A stretch of 54,984 bases of DNA. It comes from a virus. A program made the translations under genes and the position numbers. How positions within the stretch are numbered: the stretch's first letter is position 1; the number at the start of each line of letters is the position of its first letter. A model generated the notes under the pieces. That model saw only the letters and a program-made list of their open reading frames with translations, did no database searches and was not told the DNA's origin. The DNA is taken from positions 1-54,984 of IMG/VR virus record IMGVR_UViG_3300048016_000081; one strand, 5' to 3'. Of the stretch, positions 9,332 through 17,317 are shown piece by piece.

Positions 9332-10018
9332 ATGGGCACGGTAACAGCAAAAACCATCATCGACAAAGCTTCGATTCAGCTGATCGACTTGACCAACATC
9401 CGTTGGACGCGAGCCGAACTGCTTTCATGGCTCAATGACGGTATGCGCCAAATCGTGACCATTCAGCCAAGCGCTTCCTCCACCACAGTGTCAAAGCTGT
9501 TGGTGGCCGGAACCCGCCAAACCCTTCCTGCTGATGGATGGCTGTTGCTGTCTGTTTATCGCAACATGGGCACAAATGGCTCTACTCCCGGACGGGCTAT
9601 CCGCATTATCTCGCGTGAGATTCTTGACAGCTTTAACCCCGACTGGAACACAGACGCAGCTAAGGCTGAAGTCCGTAACTACATTTATACAGACCAAGAC
9701 CAGACGGCGTTCTACATTTACCCGCCAAACACAGGCACCCAATACATTGAGTTGAACTACTCGGCACAGATTACTGATCTGACTGCGGAGACTCAGCCAA
9801 TTCCAATTTTTGACATCTTCCAGTCTTCACTGGTTGATTACATTCTGTATCGCGCCTGTAGCAAGGACGCTGAGTACGCTCCCGGTCTGCAACTGGCTCA
9901 GGGCTATTTGGCTACGTTCGTGGCTGCTATCCAAGGTAAGAACGCATCTGAGGTTACCAGTAACCCGACGCAGTCCCTTGGCCCCCGTAACCCACCAGTC
10001 CGAGGTAGCGCACAATGA
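9332..10018 (+). CDS. Head-tail adaptor (connector) protein, 228 residues
   Basis: The pattern near the start (TIIDKASIQLIDLTNIRWTR, then ELLSWLNDGMRQIV) matches the phage adaptor family annotated as DUF6682, related in role to podovirus connector proteins that sit below the portal. The second half ends in a Pro-rich tail. It overlaps the next gene by four bases (ATGA). Assignment rests on sequence pattern and placement between capsid and tail genes. Confidence 0.72.
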   Translation: MGTVTAKTIIDKASIQLIDLTNIRWTRAELLSWLNDGMRQIVTIQPSASSTTVSKLLVAGTRQTLPADGWLLLSVYRNMGTNGSTPGRAIRIISREILDSFNPDWNTDAAKAEVRNYIYTDQDQTAFYIYPPNTGTQYIELNYSAQITDLTAETQPIPIFDIFQSSLVDYILYRACSKDAEYAPGLQLAQGYLATFVAAIQGKNASEVTSNPTQSLGPRNPPVRGSAQ

Positions 10019-10665
10019 CCGCCGTTTCATACGAAGTCTTCTTGCCCGAGGTCATGCCGTACGTTCAAGACGTGCCAGAAGTCGTGGCTGTACAGGCCAT
10101 CCGCAATGCTTGCATCCAGTTTTGTGAAGAGACGCACTACCTACAGGAAAGCCTCGACCCCATTGCTGGGCAAGAGAATGTGGGTGAGTACGACTTAGAT
10201 GCCAACGACTCCAACTACAAAGTAGTGGAGATCATGCAGGCGTACTATGGCGACCAGCTTTTGATTCCTAAGGCTCAAGAAGAGCTGAACCAGATTTATC
10301 GTACATCGAACTGGGAAACCCTTAAGGGTAATCCCTATTATTACTTTCGCCCCCGTTCCGGCGTGATTCGTCTGGTCACAAAGCCAGTCATTACTGAGCA
10401 GAACAAGCTGAAGGTGAAGGCAGCGATTGCTCCTAAGCGTTCATCGACCACAGTTGACGAAGAACTGTTCGAGCGCTTCCTTGAGTACATCGCGCATGGC
10501 GCACGCGCCCGCCTGTACAACACACCAAACCAGCCGTACTACGACCCAAGAACCGCGATGGAGTACACCAAGCGCTTCAACGATGATATGGCTGAAGTCC
10601 GCACTCGCGTGTACAAGGGCTTGACCCGTGCAGCCGCACGAATTGAATTCCAGAGGTTCGCATGA
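10015..10665 (+). CDS. Putative head-completion / tail adaptor protein, 216 residues
   Basis: Begins with a segment (VMPYVQDVPEVVAVQAIRN) like those of minor head-tail joining proteins, followed by beta-rich and helical parts (ELFERFLEYIAHGARARLYN). It is translationally coupled to genes on both sides through four-base overlaps. It probably forms a ring stacked on the connector, inferred from order and length. Confidence 0.65.
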   Translation: MTAVSYEVFLPEVMPYVQDVPEVVAVQAIRNACIQFCEETHYLQESLDPIAGQENVGEYDLDANDSNYKVVEIMQAYYGDQLLIPKAQEELNQIYRTSNWETLKGNPYYYFRPRSGVIRLVTKPVITEQNKLKVKAAIAPKRSSTTVDEELFERFLEYIAHGARARLYNTPNQPYYDPRTAMEYTKRFNDDMAEVRTRVYKGLTRAAARIEFQRFA

Positions 10666-10994
10666 GTGAAAAGATTAAACTCGTACAAAACGACACCCGC
10701 CCTGCACTGGTGTGCAATCTAACGGACAACACCACTGAGCTTCCTGTAAACATTACAGGGGCTACGGTCGTGATGAAGTTTCGCGCTGCTGGCGCTACTA
10801 CGCTGCAAGCTACGGTGCCCGGTACTGTGACTGACGGTGTGAATGGCCAAGTGACCTTCTACCCAGCTTCTGCTCCTGAGATGCTTCAGGGGGCTGCGGG
10901 TGACTATGAAGGCGAGATTGAAGTCACGTTCTCTGATACCCAGATTCAGACTGTGTACGACGTACTCAAGTTTCGCCTCCGCGAGGACTTCTAA
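10662..10994 (+). CDS. Beta-rich structural protein, BppU N-terminus-like, 110 residues
   Basis: The chain resembles the short N-terminal domain of baseplate upper proteins: opening KLVQNDTRPALVCNLTD, then GATVVMKFRAAG and YEGEIEVTFSD strands. Such beta domains anchor fibres or appendages to the virion. It overlaps the previous and next genes by four and one bases. It may be the adaptor joining the repeat protein or fibres that follow. Confidence 0.65.
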   Translation: MSEKIKLVQNDTRPALVCNLTDNTTELPVNITGATVVMKFRAAGATTLQATVPGTVTDGVNGQVTFYPASAPEMLQGAAGDYEGEIEVTFSDTQIQTVYDVLKFRLREDF

Positions 10995-11647
10995 TGGCTG
11001 ATCGGTCGCTACGTGCCAGTGTCACGCTAGTTGATCTCCGTGCTGCTACTACTCATGTGGTTCCAGTCGCTGAGGTTGATTATGTGCTGCTGGCCGTGTC
11101 GGCTTCTATGGACACTTCAGGGCGCTATCGGTATCTGACTGACGCGTTTACCGTAGTAGACGGAATGAGCTTCTCGCTCTCCAAGAGCCTTAGTGACTCG
11201 TTTAGCGTAGCGGATACGGCTCCTACGTTTGTCGTTGGGAAAGCGCTTGCAGATTCTGTCTCGTTCACTGAGCTGTTCAGCGCGATTTTGATCTTTTTGC
11301 GCGACTTCACTGATACACAGGCTTTCTCCGATACGAGTAGCTGGGCAGTGGCTAAACCATTGACGGATACAGTTGGCTTCTCCGATGCCAGATCGTTTGT
11401 CTTGACCCGCACGTTTACCGACGGGTTTGCCATGAACGACTCGTTCGACCTTGGCGACGGAGCGGTGTATTCGTTTACCAAAGCAATCAACAACGTAGTC
11501 TTCCTAAGCGACTCGTTTTCGCAGATAATCACTAAGACCGTGGCTGATTCAGTCACTATGTCTGACAGCGGTTTAGGGAGCATGCAGAGCTACTGCGACA
11601 TCACTTATTTTGCTGAAGACTACGTCGGCATCAGTTTCACGTTTTAA
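10994..11647 (+). CDS. Virion protein built from degenerate 'LTDSVSFSD' repeats, 217 residues
   Basis: From about residue 45 the protein consists of roughly seven imperfect units of 20-26 residues following K-x-L-(T/S/A)-D-(S/T)-(V/F)-x-(F/M)-(S/A)-(D/E), for example SLSDSFSVADT, ALADSVSFTEL, PLTDTVGFSDA and TVADSVTMSDS. This suggests a repetitive beta structure, such as a thin appendage or fibre shaft. The first ~45 residues form a separate head domain. Similar repeats occur in environmental phage structural proteins, from memory. Confidence 0.7.
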   Translation: MADRSLRASVTLVDLRAATTHVVPVAEVDYVLLAVSASMDTSGRYRYLTDAFTVVDGMSFSLSKSLSDSFSVADTAPTFVVGKALADSVSFTELFSAILIFLRDFTDTQAFSDTSSWAVAKPLTDTVGFSDARSFVLTRTFTDGFAMNDSFDLGDGAVYSFTKAINNVVFLSDSFSQIITKTVADSVTMSDSGLGSMQSYCDITYFAEDYVGISFTF

Positions 11648-11657
11648 GGAGTAGGAA

Positions 11658-12104
11658 ATGAACCTGCAAGAGCACGTTAAATTCACTGGCGACGTTAGCG
11701 TTGTCTTATATAACCCAGCCACAGGCGAAGTCAAAGACCGCCGCGAGATTAAGAACCTCGTTGTGACCGCTGGTAAGAACTATATTGCGTCTCGCATGGT
11801 TGGCACCGCAGCTACCGTGATGAGCCACATGGCCCTTGGAGCAGGAACTACAGCAGCTGCTGTTGGTGATACTGCCCTCGGTTCCGAACTCGGTCGAGTT
11901 GCACTTGCAACTGGTACTGCTTCAGGCGCTGTTGTGACTTATACCGCTACGTTTGGCGCAGGTACAGCTACTGGTGCAGTGACCGAAGCCGGTGTGTTGA
12001 ACGCCGCCAGTGCAGGCACTTTACTGTGCCGCACCGTGTTTGCTGTGGTGAACAAAGGCGCTAACGACGCAATGGCCATCACATGGGCGATCACCGCTAG
12101 CTAA
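11658..12104 (+). CDS. Putative tail-fibre base protein, 148 residues
   Basis: A beta-rich protein (FTGDVSVVLYNPATGEV; NLVVTAGKNYIASRM) with Ala/Gly/Thr-rich strands. The segment LVVTAGKNYIASRM is common in phage tail proteins that precede fibre genes. It has an AGGAG site upstream and belongs to the fibre block. The exact role, collar or fibre base, is uncertain. Confidence 0.65.
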   Translation: MNLQEHVKFTGDVSVVLYNPATGEVKDRREIKNLVVTAGKNYIASRMVGTAATVMSHMALGAGTTAAAVGDTALGSELGRVALATGTASGAVVTYTATFGAGTATGAVTEAGVLNAASAGTLLCRTVFAVVNKGANDAMAITWAITAS

Positions 12105-12115
12105 GGAGTTAGCTA

Positions 12116-13048
12116 ATGTCAACCATCGTAACCCGCGCTGGCAAAGGCACTCCGCTGACCAATGCGGAGGTCGATGCGAACTTCTTAAACCTGAATACAG
12201 ACAAGCTGGAGCTTTCTGGTGGCACGTTGACGGGGTTCTTGACTCTGCATGCCGCCCCTACAGCTAGCCTTCATGCGGCTAGTAAGGGCTATGTGGATGG
12301 AGTGGTCCCTACCCAGACCGGCAACTCCGGCAAGTTTTTAACCACGAACGGCACAGCCCTGTCTTGGGGTACGGTTGACCTAACACCGTATCTAGCCAAG
12401 TCTGGCGGGACAATGACGGGGGCAATCACGTTTGCCGCAGGGCAGACATGGCCTACGTTCAACCAGAACACCACTGGTACAGCCGCTGGTTTATCAGCGA
12501 CTCTTGCTATTGCTTCAGGTGGTACAGGAGCTACATCAGCTGCTACTGCTTTGACTAACTTGGGGGCGCAAGCCACGCTGGTTAGCGCTACAAACATCAA
12601 GACTGTCAATGGTAACTCGTTGCTTGGGGCAGGAAACATTGCGGTGTCTGCTTCCCCCGGCGGGGCTAACACTCAAGTGCAGTACAACTCTGGAGGCGCT
12701 TTTGCTGGCTCTGCCAACATGACGTTTGATGGGGCTAGTTTGACCGTAGCTGGCAACGTAACAGCCAACTCAGACGAGACCTTGAAGATTAACTGGCGCG
12801 ACCTTCCAACCGACTTTATTGACCATTTAGCTAATGTGAAGCACGGTACTTATGACCGTACTGATATGCCACTCACGCAAGATGGCGTCTCTGCGCAGTC
12901 ACTCCGCAAATTGTTGGAGAACTCTGTCCTTGAAGACGAGGACGGAAAACTGTCTGTAGCGTATGGCAATGCCGCTTTGGTGTCCGCCATCCAACTGGCC
13001 AAACGCCTTGTAGCCCTAGAAGCTATTGTGGCAAAATTGGTCGACTAA
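12116..13048 (+). CDS. Tail fibre with C-terminal S74 intramolecular chaperone, 310 residues
   Basis: The N-terminus has TPLTNAEVDANF, a motif seen at the start of many phage fibres, followed by Gly/Thr-rich collagen-free repeats (AKSGGTMTGAITFAAGQ; ASGGTGATSA). The C-terminal ~100 residues, from NSDETLKINWRDLP, form a peptidase S74 domain: the Ser of the SDxxLK motif marks self-cleavage, and the last helix (VSAIQLAKRLVALEAIVAKL) is a trimeric coiled coil. S74 domains trimerise the fibre and then cleave themselves off. Confidence 0.82.
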   Translation: MSTIVTRAGKGTPLTNAEVDANFLNLNTDKLELSGGTLTGFLTLHAAPTASLHAASKGYVDGVVPTQTGNSGKFLTTNGTALSWGTVDLTPYLAKSGGTMTGAITFAAGQTWPTFNQNTTGTAAGLSATLAIASGGTGATSAATALTNLGAQATLVSATNIKTVNGNSLLGAGNIAVSASPGGANTQVQYNSGGAFAGSANMTFDGASLTVAGNVTANSDETLKINWRDLPTDFIDHLANVKHGTYDRTDMPLTQDGVSAQSLRKLLENSVLEDEDGKLSVAYGNAALVSAIQLAKRLVALEAIVAKLVD

Positions 13049-13059
13049 AAGGAAACATC

Positions 13060-13419
13060 ATGATTGGCCGCCTACTCGCACTGTTGTTCCTAGGACGTGA
13101 GCTAGCTCACCGTGAACACCTGCGAACAAAATCTTATTCCCAGCATATGGCGCTCAACACGTTCTATGACGAGATTGTTGGGATTGCTGACTCAATCGCT
13201 GAGGCGTATCAAGGCCGTAATGGAATCATTGATAGCATCCCCATGCTGACAGAAACTTCGGGCGGGGACATTGTCTCTGTGTTGGAGAAGCAACTGGCCG
13301 CCATTGAGAAACTGCGCTACACCGCTGTGAGTAAAGATGAAACGTCAATTCAGAACTTGATTGACGAGGCCGTAGCCTTGTACCTCAGCACGCTGTACAA
13401 GCTCAAGAACTTAAAGTAA
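13060..13419 (+). CDS. DUF5856-like helical protein, 119 residues
   Basis: The pattern HLRTKSYSQHMALNTFYDEI, then EAYQGRNGIIDSIP, matches phage proteins annotated as DUF5856, which look like a ferritin/Dps-type four-helix bundle. In that reading the His and Glu residues could bind a metal, but this is not demonstrated. It interrupts two fibre genes. Its role in the virion or host is unknown. Confidence 0.65.
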   Translation: MIGRLLALLFLGRELAHREHLRTKSYSQHMALNTFYDEIVGIADSIAEAYQGRNGIIDSIPMLTETSGGDIVSVLEKQLAAIEKLRYTAVSKDETSIQNLIDEAVALYLSTLYKLKNLK

Positions 13420-13428
13420 GAGGCCGAC

Positions 13429-14049
13429 ATGCCAGCATTATTTTCAAACAACGCATCGGCTACGCTAGCGTCGTCAATTTCGACTTCAGTAACGTCAATT
13501 ACTGTTTCAACAGGACAAGGTGCGCTGTTCCCTACTATTACGGCAGATACGTATTTCTACGCTACGCTGACAGACTCGAGCAACAATCTTGAGATTGTTA
13601 AAGTCACTGGCCGCACTTCAGACACATTGACTGTGGTTCGTGCCCAAGAGGGTACAACCGCTCGCGCCTACGCTGCCGCTAGCAAAATTGAGTTGCGTAT
13701 TACGGCTGCCGTGTTAACTAATCTTGTCCAGCTCGATGGTGCACAGACGCTCACGGGGGTAAAGACATTCTCATCCGGGCTTGTCGGAGCACTGACTGGC
13801 AACGTAACTGGCAACGTAACTGGCAACGTAACTGGTAATGTGACTGGTAATGTGACTGGAAACGTCACTGGCAACGTAACTGGCTCATCGGGTTCTTGTA
13901 CAGGCAACTCTGCAACAGCTACGAACGCTACCAATTTGGCAACCACTGACTGGGTAATCTCCCAAGTCGGTACAGCCCTAGTCTTTAAATATAATGGCAC
14001 CACAGTCGCTCAGATCGACAGCACTGGTGTCATCACATCAATGCCATAA
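13429..14049 (+). CDS. Tail-fibre-like protein with GNVT tandem repeat, 206 residues
   Basis: A beta N-terminal domain (about 1-100; contains ITVSTGQGALFP and RAQEGTTARAYAAAS, typical of phage fibre or virion anchor modules) is followed by a seven-fold GNVT repeat at about residues 124-151 and a fibre-like C-terminus (NLATTDWVISQVGTALVFKY). The repeat comes from a 12-bp minisatellite that can change length in frame. It is probably a host-contact or shaft element. Confidence 0.75.
   Translation: MPALFSNNASATLASSISTSVTSITVSTGQGALFPTITADTYFYATLTDSSNNLEIVKVTGRTSDTLTVVRAQEGTTARAYAAASKIELRITAAVLTNLVQLDGAQTLTGVKTFSSGLVGALTGNVTGNVTGNVTGNVTGNVTGNVTGNVTGSSGSCTGNSATATNATNLATTDWVISQVGTALVFKYNGTTVAQIDSTGVITSMP
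13795..13878 (+). repeat. 12-bp minisatellite, seven units, within a fibre gene
   Basis: Seven consecutive 12-base units encode TGNV. Units 1-3 and 7 are ACTGGCAACGTA, units 4-5 ACTGGTAATGTG, and unit 6 ACTGGAAACGTC. Synonymous third-base differences group by neighbours, as expected from slippage plus drift. Unit gain or loss keeps the frame. Confidence 0.95.
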
Positions 14050-14061
14050 GGAGAAAATTAA

Positions 14062-14451
14062 ATGCCATCAAGTCTTAATGGAACAGGTTTAACTTTTAAC
14101 AGTGGGCAAACGCTTAACAGCCCTCCTGTCACGTCTATTGCAACAGGCAACGGTTTGCAAGGCGGTACGATTACGACCACAGGAACTTTGTCGATTGCTG
14201 CGCCGAGCTATAACAGCGTTGGCTCCTATATTCTAGGAGCTATATACGCATCTTCCGTTACCACAGGGGGGAGTTATGCGGCTGGAAGCGGAGCCAATCA
14301 GGTGCAAGCAGGTACTTTTGCGTTTAGTGCGTGTGGATTTCCCTATTTTAGCGGTTTCTCAGTTAATTTGTCAGGGACGTGGCGGTTGATGGGGGGGAGT
14401 ACCTCTAGCCCTTCAGGGCTAGTTGCAGGTTTGTTTGTCAGAATTGCGTAA
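14062..14451 (+). CDS. Short fibre-tip-like protein, 129 residues
   Basis: A Gly/Ser/Thr-rich beta protein (SSLNGTGLTFNSGQTLNSPP at the start; ends LSGTWRLMGG...LFVRIA). Composition and order match short phage fibre-tip or receptor-binding proteins, whose last domain ends in a WR-M-G motif and LFVRIA-like C-terminus. It follows the minisatellite gene after a 12-base gap and an AAGGAG site. Likely a trimeric appendage; the receptor is unknown. Confidence 0.65.
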   Translation: MPSSLNGTGLTFNSGQTLNSPPVTSIATGNGLQGGTITTTGTLSIAAPSYNSVGSYILGAIYASSVTTGGSYAAGSGANQVQAGTFAFSACGFPYFSGFSVNLSGTWRLMGGSTSSPSGLVAGLFVRIA

Positions 14452-14463
14452 TGAAGGATAAAA

Positions 14464-14709
14464 ATGTTAATTATTGAAACCGCGTCAAACCCTTGTTGGA
14501 ATGATGCCAACAAAACCAGTATTCAATTAACTGTGAAATTCACGGAGTTTGAAGAAATTTTGCCGTTTACAGCCACGCCCAACGACTCAATGCCATACGG
14601 TGTTGAACTGTATAACCGCGCGGTAGCGGGTGAATTTGGGGAAGTCGCGCCTTATGTTGCGCCGCCTGAAGTCACTCAACCAACAACTCAAGGCGCGCAG
14701 ACTTTGTAA
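14464..14709 (+). CDS. Small fibre-assembly-type protein, 81 residues
   Basis: Follows the fibre-tip gene. The centre (FTEFEEILPFTATPNDSMPYGVELYNRAVAGEFGE) resembles short tail-fibre assembly or chaperone proteins in which a P-Y-G-x-E-L-Y-x-R-A-x-x-G-E-F-G-E motif recurs. It ends in a Pro/Thr/Gln tail. The stop overlaps the next start by one base. The assembly role is inferred from motif and neighbours. Confidence 0.65.
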   Translation: MLIIETASNPCWNDANKTSIQLTVKFTEFEEILPFTATPNDSMPYGVELYNRAVAGEFGEVAPYVAPPEVTQPTTQGAQTL

Positions 14710-14987
14710 TGCAAGCCGTAACCCCTGTTCACCAAGTCGCCTATGACGGTGCAACTTTGAATGTGTATCACGCAAACAAAGGGCAGGGGTTGCCACGTCA
14801 CCAACACGTTTATGCGCATCTGACAATGGTTCACGCAGGCTCATGTCTAGTCACCAAAGAGGGCAAGTCCCTCACAATGACCAAAGACACACAGCCTGTG
14901 AACCTCACGGCGAACGAGTGGCATGAGATTGAAGCGCTTGAAGATGGCACAGTGTTTGTGAATGTGTTCGCCGAAGGTAAGATGTAG
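14709..14987 (+). CDS. Cupin-fold small protein, 92 residues
   Basis: A single cupin-like barrel: the metal-binding motif appears as LPRHQHVYAHLTMVHAGSCLV (His residues near 33-40), with a second motif near NEWHEIEALEDGTVFVNVF (His at about 74). Cupins bind metal ions and may act as isomerases, oxygenases or plain binding proteins. In phage fibre operons single-domain cupins are recurrent with unknown role. It is coupled to its upstream neighbour by a one-base overlap. Confidence 0.7.
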   Translation: MQAVTPVHQVAYDGATLNVYHANKGQGLPRHQHVYAHLTMVHAGSCLVTKEGKSLTMTKDTQPVNLTANEWHEIEALEDGTVFVNVFAEGKM

Positions 14988-14989
14988 AT

Positions 14990-15727
14990 GTGGACCCAAT
15001 CAGTCTTCTACTCATGGCACAAAGCGCAGTCGGTGCTATCCGCGCTGGTTGTCAAATGCTATCTGAAGGCAAAGCAGAGCTTGGCAAGTTTAAAAAGCAA
15101 GTCGAAGGTGGAGTCGCTGACGCCAAAGCCATCTTCAACGAAGTCACCGGCATCTGGGGGTGGTTATCCGGCCTCTTCGGCGCAGCCCCTAAGCCAAGCG
15201 TTAAGCAACTACCTGAGCCACGTTCAGGTGGAGAGCAACCCAAGCCCGTCGCCAAAGCCCAAAAGAAAACCCCCGAGCCAGAGCTTAGCTACGAAGAGTT
15301 CCAAGCCCGCGCCGTCCACGAAATTTGTGAGAACCTCAAAATCTATTTCGAAGCAATCCGCCACCTCAAAGCCCACTGCCGCGAGCTCGAAGAAGAAGCT
15401 TTGACGACCGAGAAGGTTGCCGACAGTGCCATTGACCGTATTGAGATGCAGTGGCAGATGAAACAGTTGAACGCGCAGCTTAAGCAATCTATGATCTACG
15501 GCACGCCTGAGTCACTGGGTTTGGGTGCGATGTACCAAGAGTTCCTGCTGAAGTACAACGAGATTCTGGAAGAGCAAGATGTTGCTCGTGAGTTGAAACG
15601 CAAGAAAGAGCGAGACACGGCATGGCGACACGAGCACCGAGAGCGAATTCTGATAGCCAAGCTGGGGTACGTGATCGTGCTAACAGTAGCAGTTCTGTGG
15701 ATGACGGGGTTGTATTCCGCTCTATGA
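14990..15727 (+). CDS. Membrane-associated helical protein, 245 residues, GTG start
   Basis: No ATG precedes the domain in frame and a stop lies just upstream, so translation begins at GTG 14990. An amphipathic/hydrophobic N-terminus (SLLLMAQSAVGAIRAG) is followed by helix, a Pro/Lys linker (about 65-95), a long charged coiled coil (100-215) and one C-terminal transmembrane segment (LGYVIVLTVAVLWMTGL). The last codons overlap the next membrane gene. Its position just before holin and endolysin suggests a lysis or envelope role, but no family is recognised. Confidence 0.8.
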   Translation: MDPISLLLMAQSAVGAIRAGCQMLSEGKAELGKFKKQVEGGVADAKAIFNEVTGIWGWLSGLFGAAPKPSVKQLPEPRSGGEQPKPVAKAQKKTPEPELSYEEFQARAVHEICENLKIYFEAIRHLKAHCRELEEEALTTEKVADSAIDRIEMQWQMKQLNAQLKQSMIYGTPESLGLGAMYQEFLLKYNEILEEQDVARELKRKKERDTAWRHEHRERILIAKLGYVIVLTVAVLWMTGLYSAL

Positions 15728-15897
15728 AGGAATTTTATTGGTGGGTTTTGATTGTCACGTTCTTGCTTGTGTTGCTTGGGTTCTCTGCCGCTCTTGCGTT
15801 ATATGCAGATCGAACGGTACGCAAGGCTGAGGTAATTCTGCAACGTGCTGAGCAGGTTGAGAAGAAACAAAAACTGTTTAAAGAGAAGGAAGAATAA
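15724..15897 (+). CDS. Single-TM coiled-coil protein, spanin-like candidate, 57 residues
   Basis: Starts by ATGA overlap at 15724; an upstream in-frame start would cover part of the preceding gene without reason. An N-terminal transmembrane helix (YWWVLIVTFLLVLLGFSAALAL) is followed by a Lys/Glu-rich coiled coil. This topology matches a very short inner-membrane spanin or a holin accessory. The stop overlaps the 3-TM holin start. Confidence 0.7.
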   Translation: MKEFYWWVLIVTFLLVLLGFSAALALYADRTVRKAEVILQRAEQVEKKQKLFKEKEE

Positions 15898-16379
15898 TGT
15901 TACCAATCATCGCAGGCATCGTGGCCAACCTCATTAACAACGGGATGCACAAGGTAGCCGACGAGGTTATCGAGAAGGGCGTTGACGCCGTCCAAGCAAA
16001 GCTGGGCATTGAGCTCAAGCCTGAAGGCGAAGCCACACCCGAGTACAACGCCAAGCTACAAGAAGAGGCTAACCGCCACAGTGAGTTCATGGCGCAGCTC
16101 GATGAGAAGTCTACCCAACGCGCAACGGATATGTATATGGCTGACCCCAGTACTCGCGCCTTTACTCAACACTACGCTTGGTTCTTGACCTTCGTGTCGT
16201 TCCTGTATTTCTTCTTGGTGTCATTCATGCCGATTGACAACCACAACCGCGACTTCATCAACATCATCTTAGGTTTCCTGATTGGCACAGCAGTGAACTC
16301 GCTCATCCGTTTCTTTTACGGTAGCAGCAACAAGAGCCAAGAGGACGTCGACAAGAAGCAGAAGGACCAACAGCCATGA
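15897..16379 (+). CDS. Holin of the 3-TM type, 160 residues
   Basis: Opens with a hydrophobic helix (PIIAGIVANLINNGMHKVAD), continues with an amphipathic helix region, and has two clear transmembrane helices in the second half (WFLTFVSFLYFFLVSFM and INIILGFLIGTAVNSLI) followed by FFYGSS and a charged tail. That layout matches the phage/GTA 3-TM holin family. Holins permeabilise the inner membrane at a set time to release endolysin. Its stop overlaps the endolysin start. Confidence 0.78.
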   Translation: MLPIIAGIVANLINNGMHKVADEVIEKGVDAVQAKLGIELKPEGEATPEYNAKLQEEANRHSEFMAQLDEKSTQRATDMYMADPSTRAFTQHYAWFLTFVSFLYFFLVSFMPIDNHNRDFINIILGFLIGTAVNSLIRFFYGSSNKSQEDVDKKQKDQQP

Positions 16380-17032
16380 CACCAACCGTTGCTGATCTCC
16401 AAGCCGCCAAGATTAAGAACCCCGAGAAGTGGATTGACGCTGTAGTTGCCACTTGCCAAGAGTTCGAGATCAACATACCCCAGCGAATTGCTGGGTTCTT
16501 AGCCCAGACTTCACACGAGTCTGGTGGCTATACCATGCTGTCTGAGAACTTAAACTACCGCGCTGCTACGCTAGCTGCGTGCTGGCCCAACCGTTTTGCT
16601 GTGCTCGGCGCGGACAAGAAGCCCATTAAGAAAGACGGCAAGTTAGTACCCACCGCCGTGGCCAACTCCATAGCTGGTAAGCCAGAGCTCATTGCTAACT
16701 TGGTGTACAGCGCACGTATGGGCAACGGCCCTGCTGAGTCTGGTGAGGGGTGGAAGTTCCGTGGGCGTGGACTGAAACAATTAACTGGGAAAGATAACTA
16801 TGCGCGTTGTGGAGCCGCTTTGGGCGTTGATCTTGTGGGCAATCCTGATCTACTTCTTGAACCTATGTATGCCGCCAGAAGTGCAGGATGGTTTTGGCAC
16901 GCGAACGCCCTATCCGTATTCGCAGACGCGGGCGATATCAAGGGTATGACCAAGAAGATCAACGGCGGCTACATTGGTCTTGAGGCCCGTCAGGCTCTGT
17001 ACGATGCGTGCTATGGTCAATGCCGAGCATAG
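16376..17032 (+). CDS. Endolysin, glycoside hydrolase family 19 type, 218 residues
   Basis: A chitinase-like lysozyme that cleaves peptidoglycan glycan. The catalytic Glu lies in QTSHESGGY (His47-Glu48), followed by SENLNYRA and the conserved FRGRGLKQLTGKDNYA block and the C-terminal KKINGG signature. One domain, normal length. No signal peptide or SAR helix, so release depends on the adjacent holin. The start overlaps the holin stop by four bases. Confidence 0.92.
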   Translation: MTPTVADLQAAKIKNPEKWIDAVVATCQEFEINIPQRIAGFLAQTSHESGGYTMLSENLNYRAATLAACWPNRFAVLGADKKPIKKDGKLVPTAVANSIAGKPELIANLVYSARMGNGPAESGEGWKFRGRGLKQLTGKDNYARCGAALGVDLVGNPDLLLEPMYAARSAGWFWHANALSVFADAGDIKGMTKKINGGYIGLEARQALYDACYGQCRA

Positions 17033-17042
17033 GCTCTACAAT
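17014..17042 (+). promoter_or_regulatory. Possible sigma70 promoter after the endolysin gene
   Basis: TGGTCA (17014-17019, four of six), 17-base spacer, TACAAT (17037-17042, five of six), ending 29 bases before the small gene at 17072. Confidence 0.35.
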
Positions 17043-17071
17043 AAGGCTCCCCTAACTCTTTGGAGAACAAA

Positions 17072-17302
17072 ATGGCTTTAAGCTTTGAGAAATTTATGGA
17101 AATGTCCGGTGCTGATCTGTGTGCAGGCAACATCATTGTTGGCATGATGGGCGACCGCAAGAAGGTTGGTTCGTTGGGCGACGATGGCGTATTCAATTTG
17201 AACGACGATGGTAAGGCACTGGCTGAAGAGCTGGAAGCTGCACCTGCCGCTAAGGCAACACGCACTAAAAAAACTGACGCACCTGCTGAAGCTGCCGAGT
17301 AA
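17072..17302 (+). CDS. Small acidic-linker protein, 76 residues
   Basis: GGAG at 17062-17065 decides ATG 17072; an upstream TTG would put this site inside the gene. The N-terminal 50 residues form a compact domain (MALSFEKFMEM; GNIIVGMMGDRKKVGSLGDDGVFNL) and the C-terminus is an Ala/Glu/Lys-rich tail. Unknown function; lies between lysis and tail-nozzle genes. Confidence 0.75.
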   Translation: MALSFEKFMEMSGADLCAGNIIVGMMGDRKKVGSLGDDGVFNLNDDGKALAEELEAAPAAKATRTKKTDAPAEAAE

Positions 17303-17317
17303 TCGTAAGGGGGCGAC

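Noticed and set aside
13795-13878. CRISPR-like repeat array
   Set aside because: Units are 12 bp without spacers and encode an in-frame peptide repeat.
14988-15404. 138-codon Ser/Lys-rich open frame starting with ATG
   Set aside because: Low-complexity shadow of the 245-residue gene; that gene (GTG start) has domain-like sequence, a TM helix and correct overlap with the next gene.
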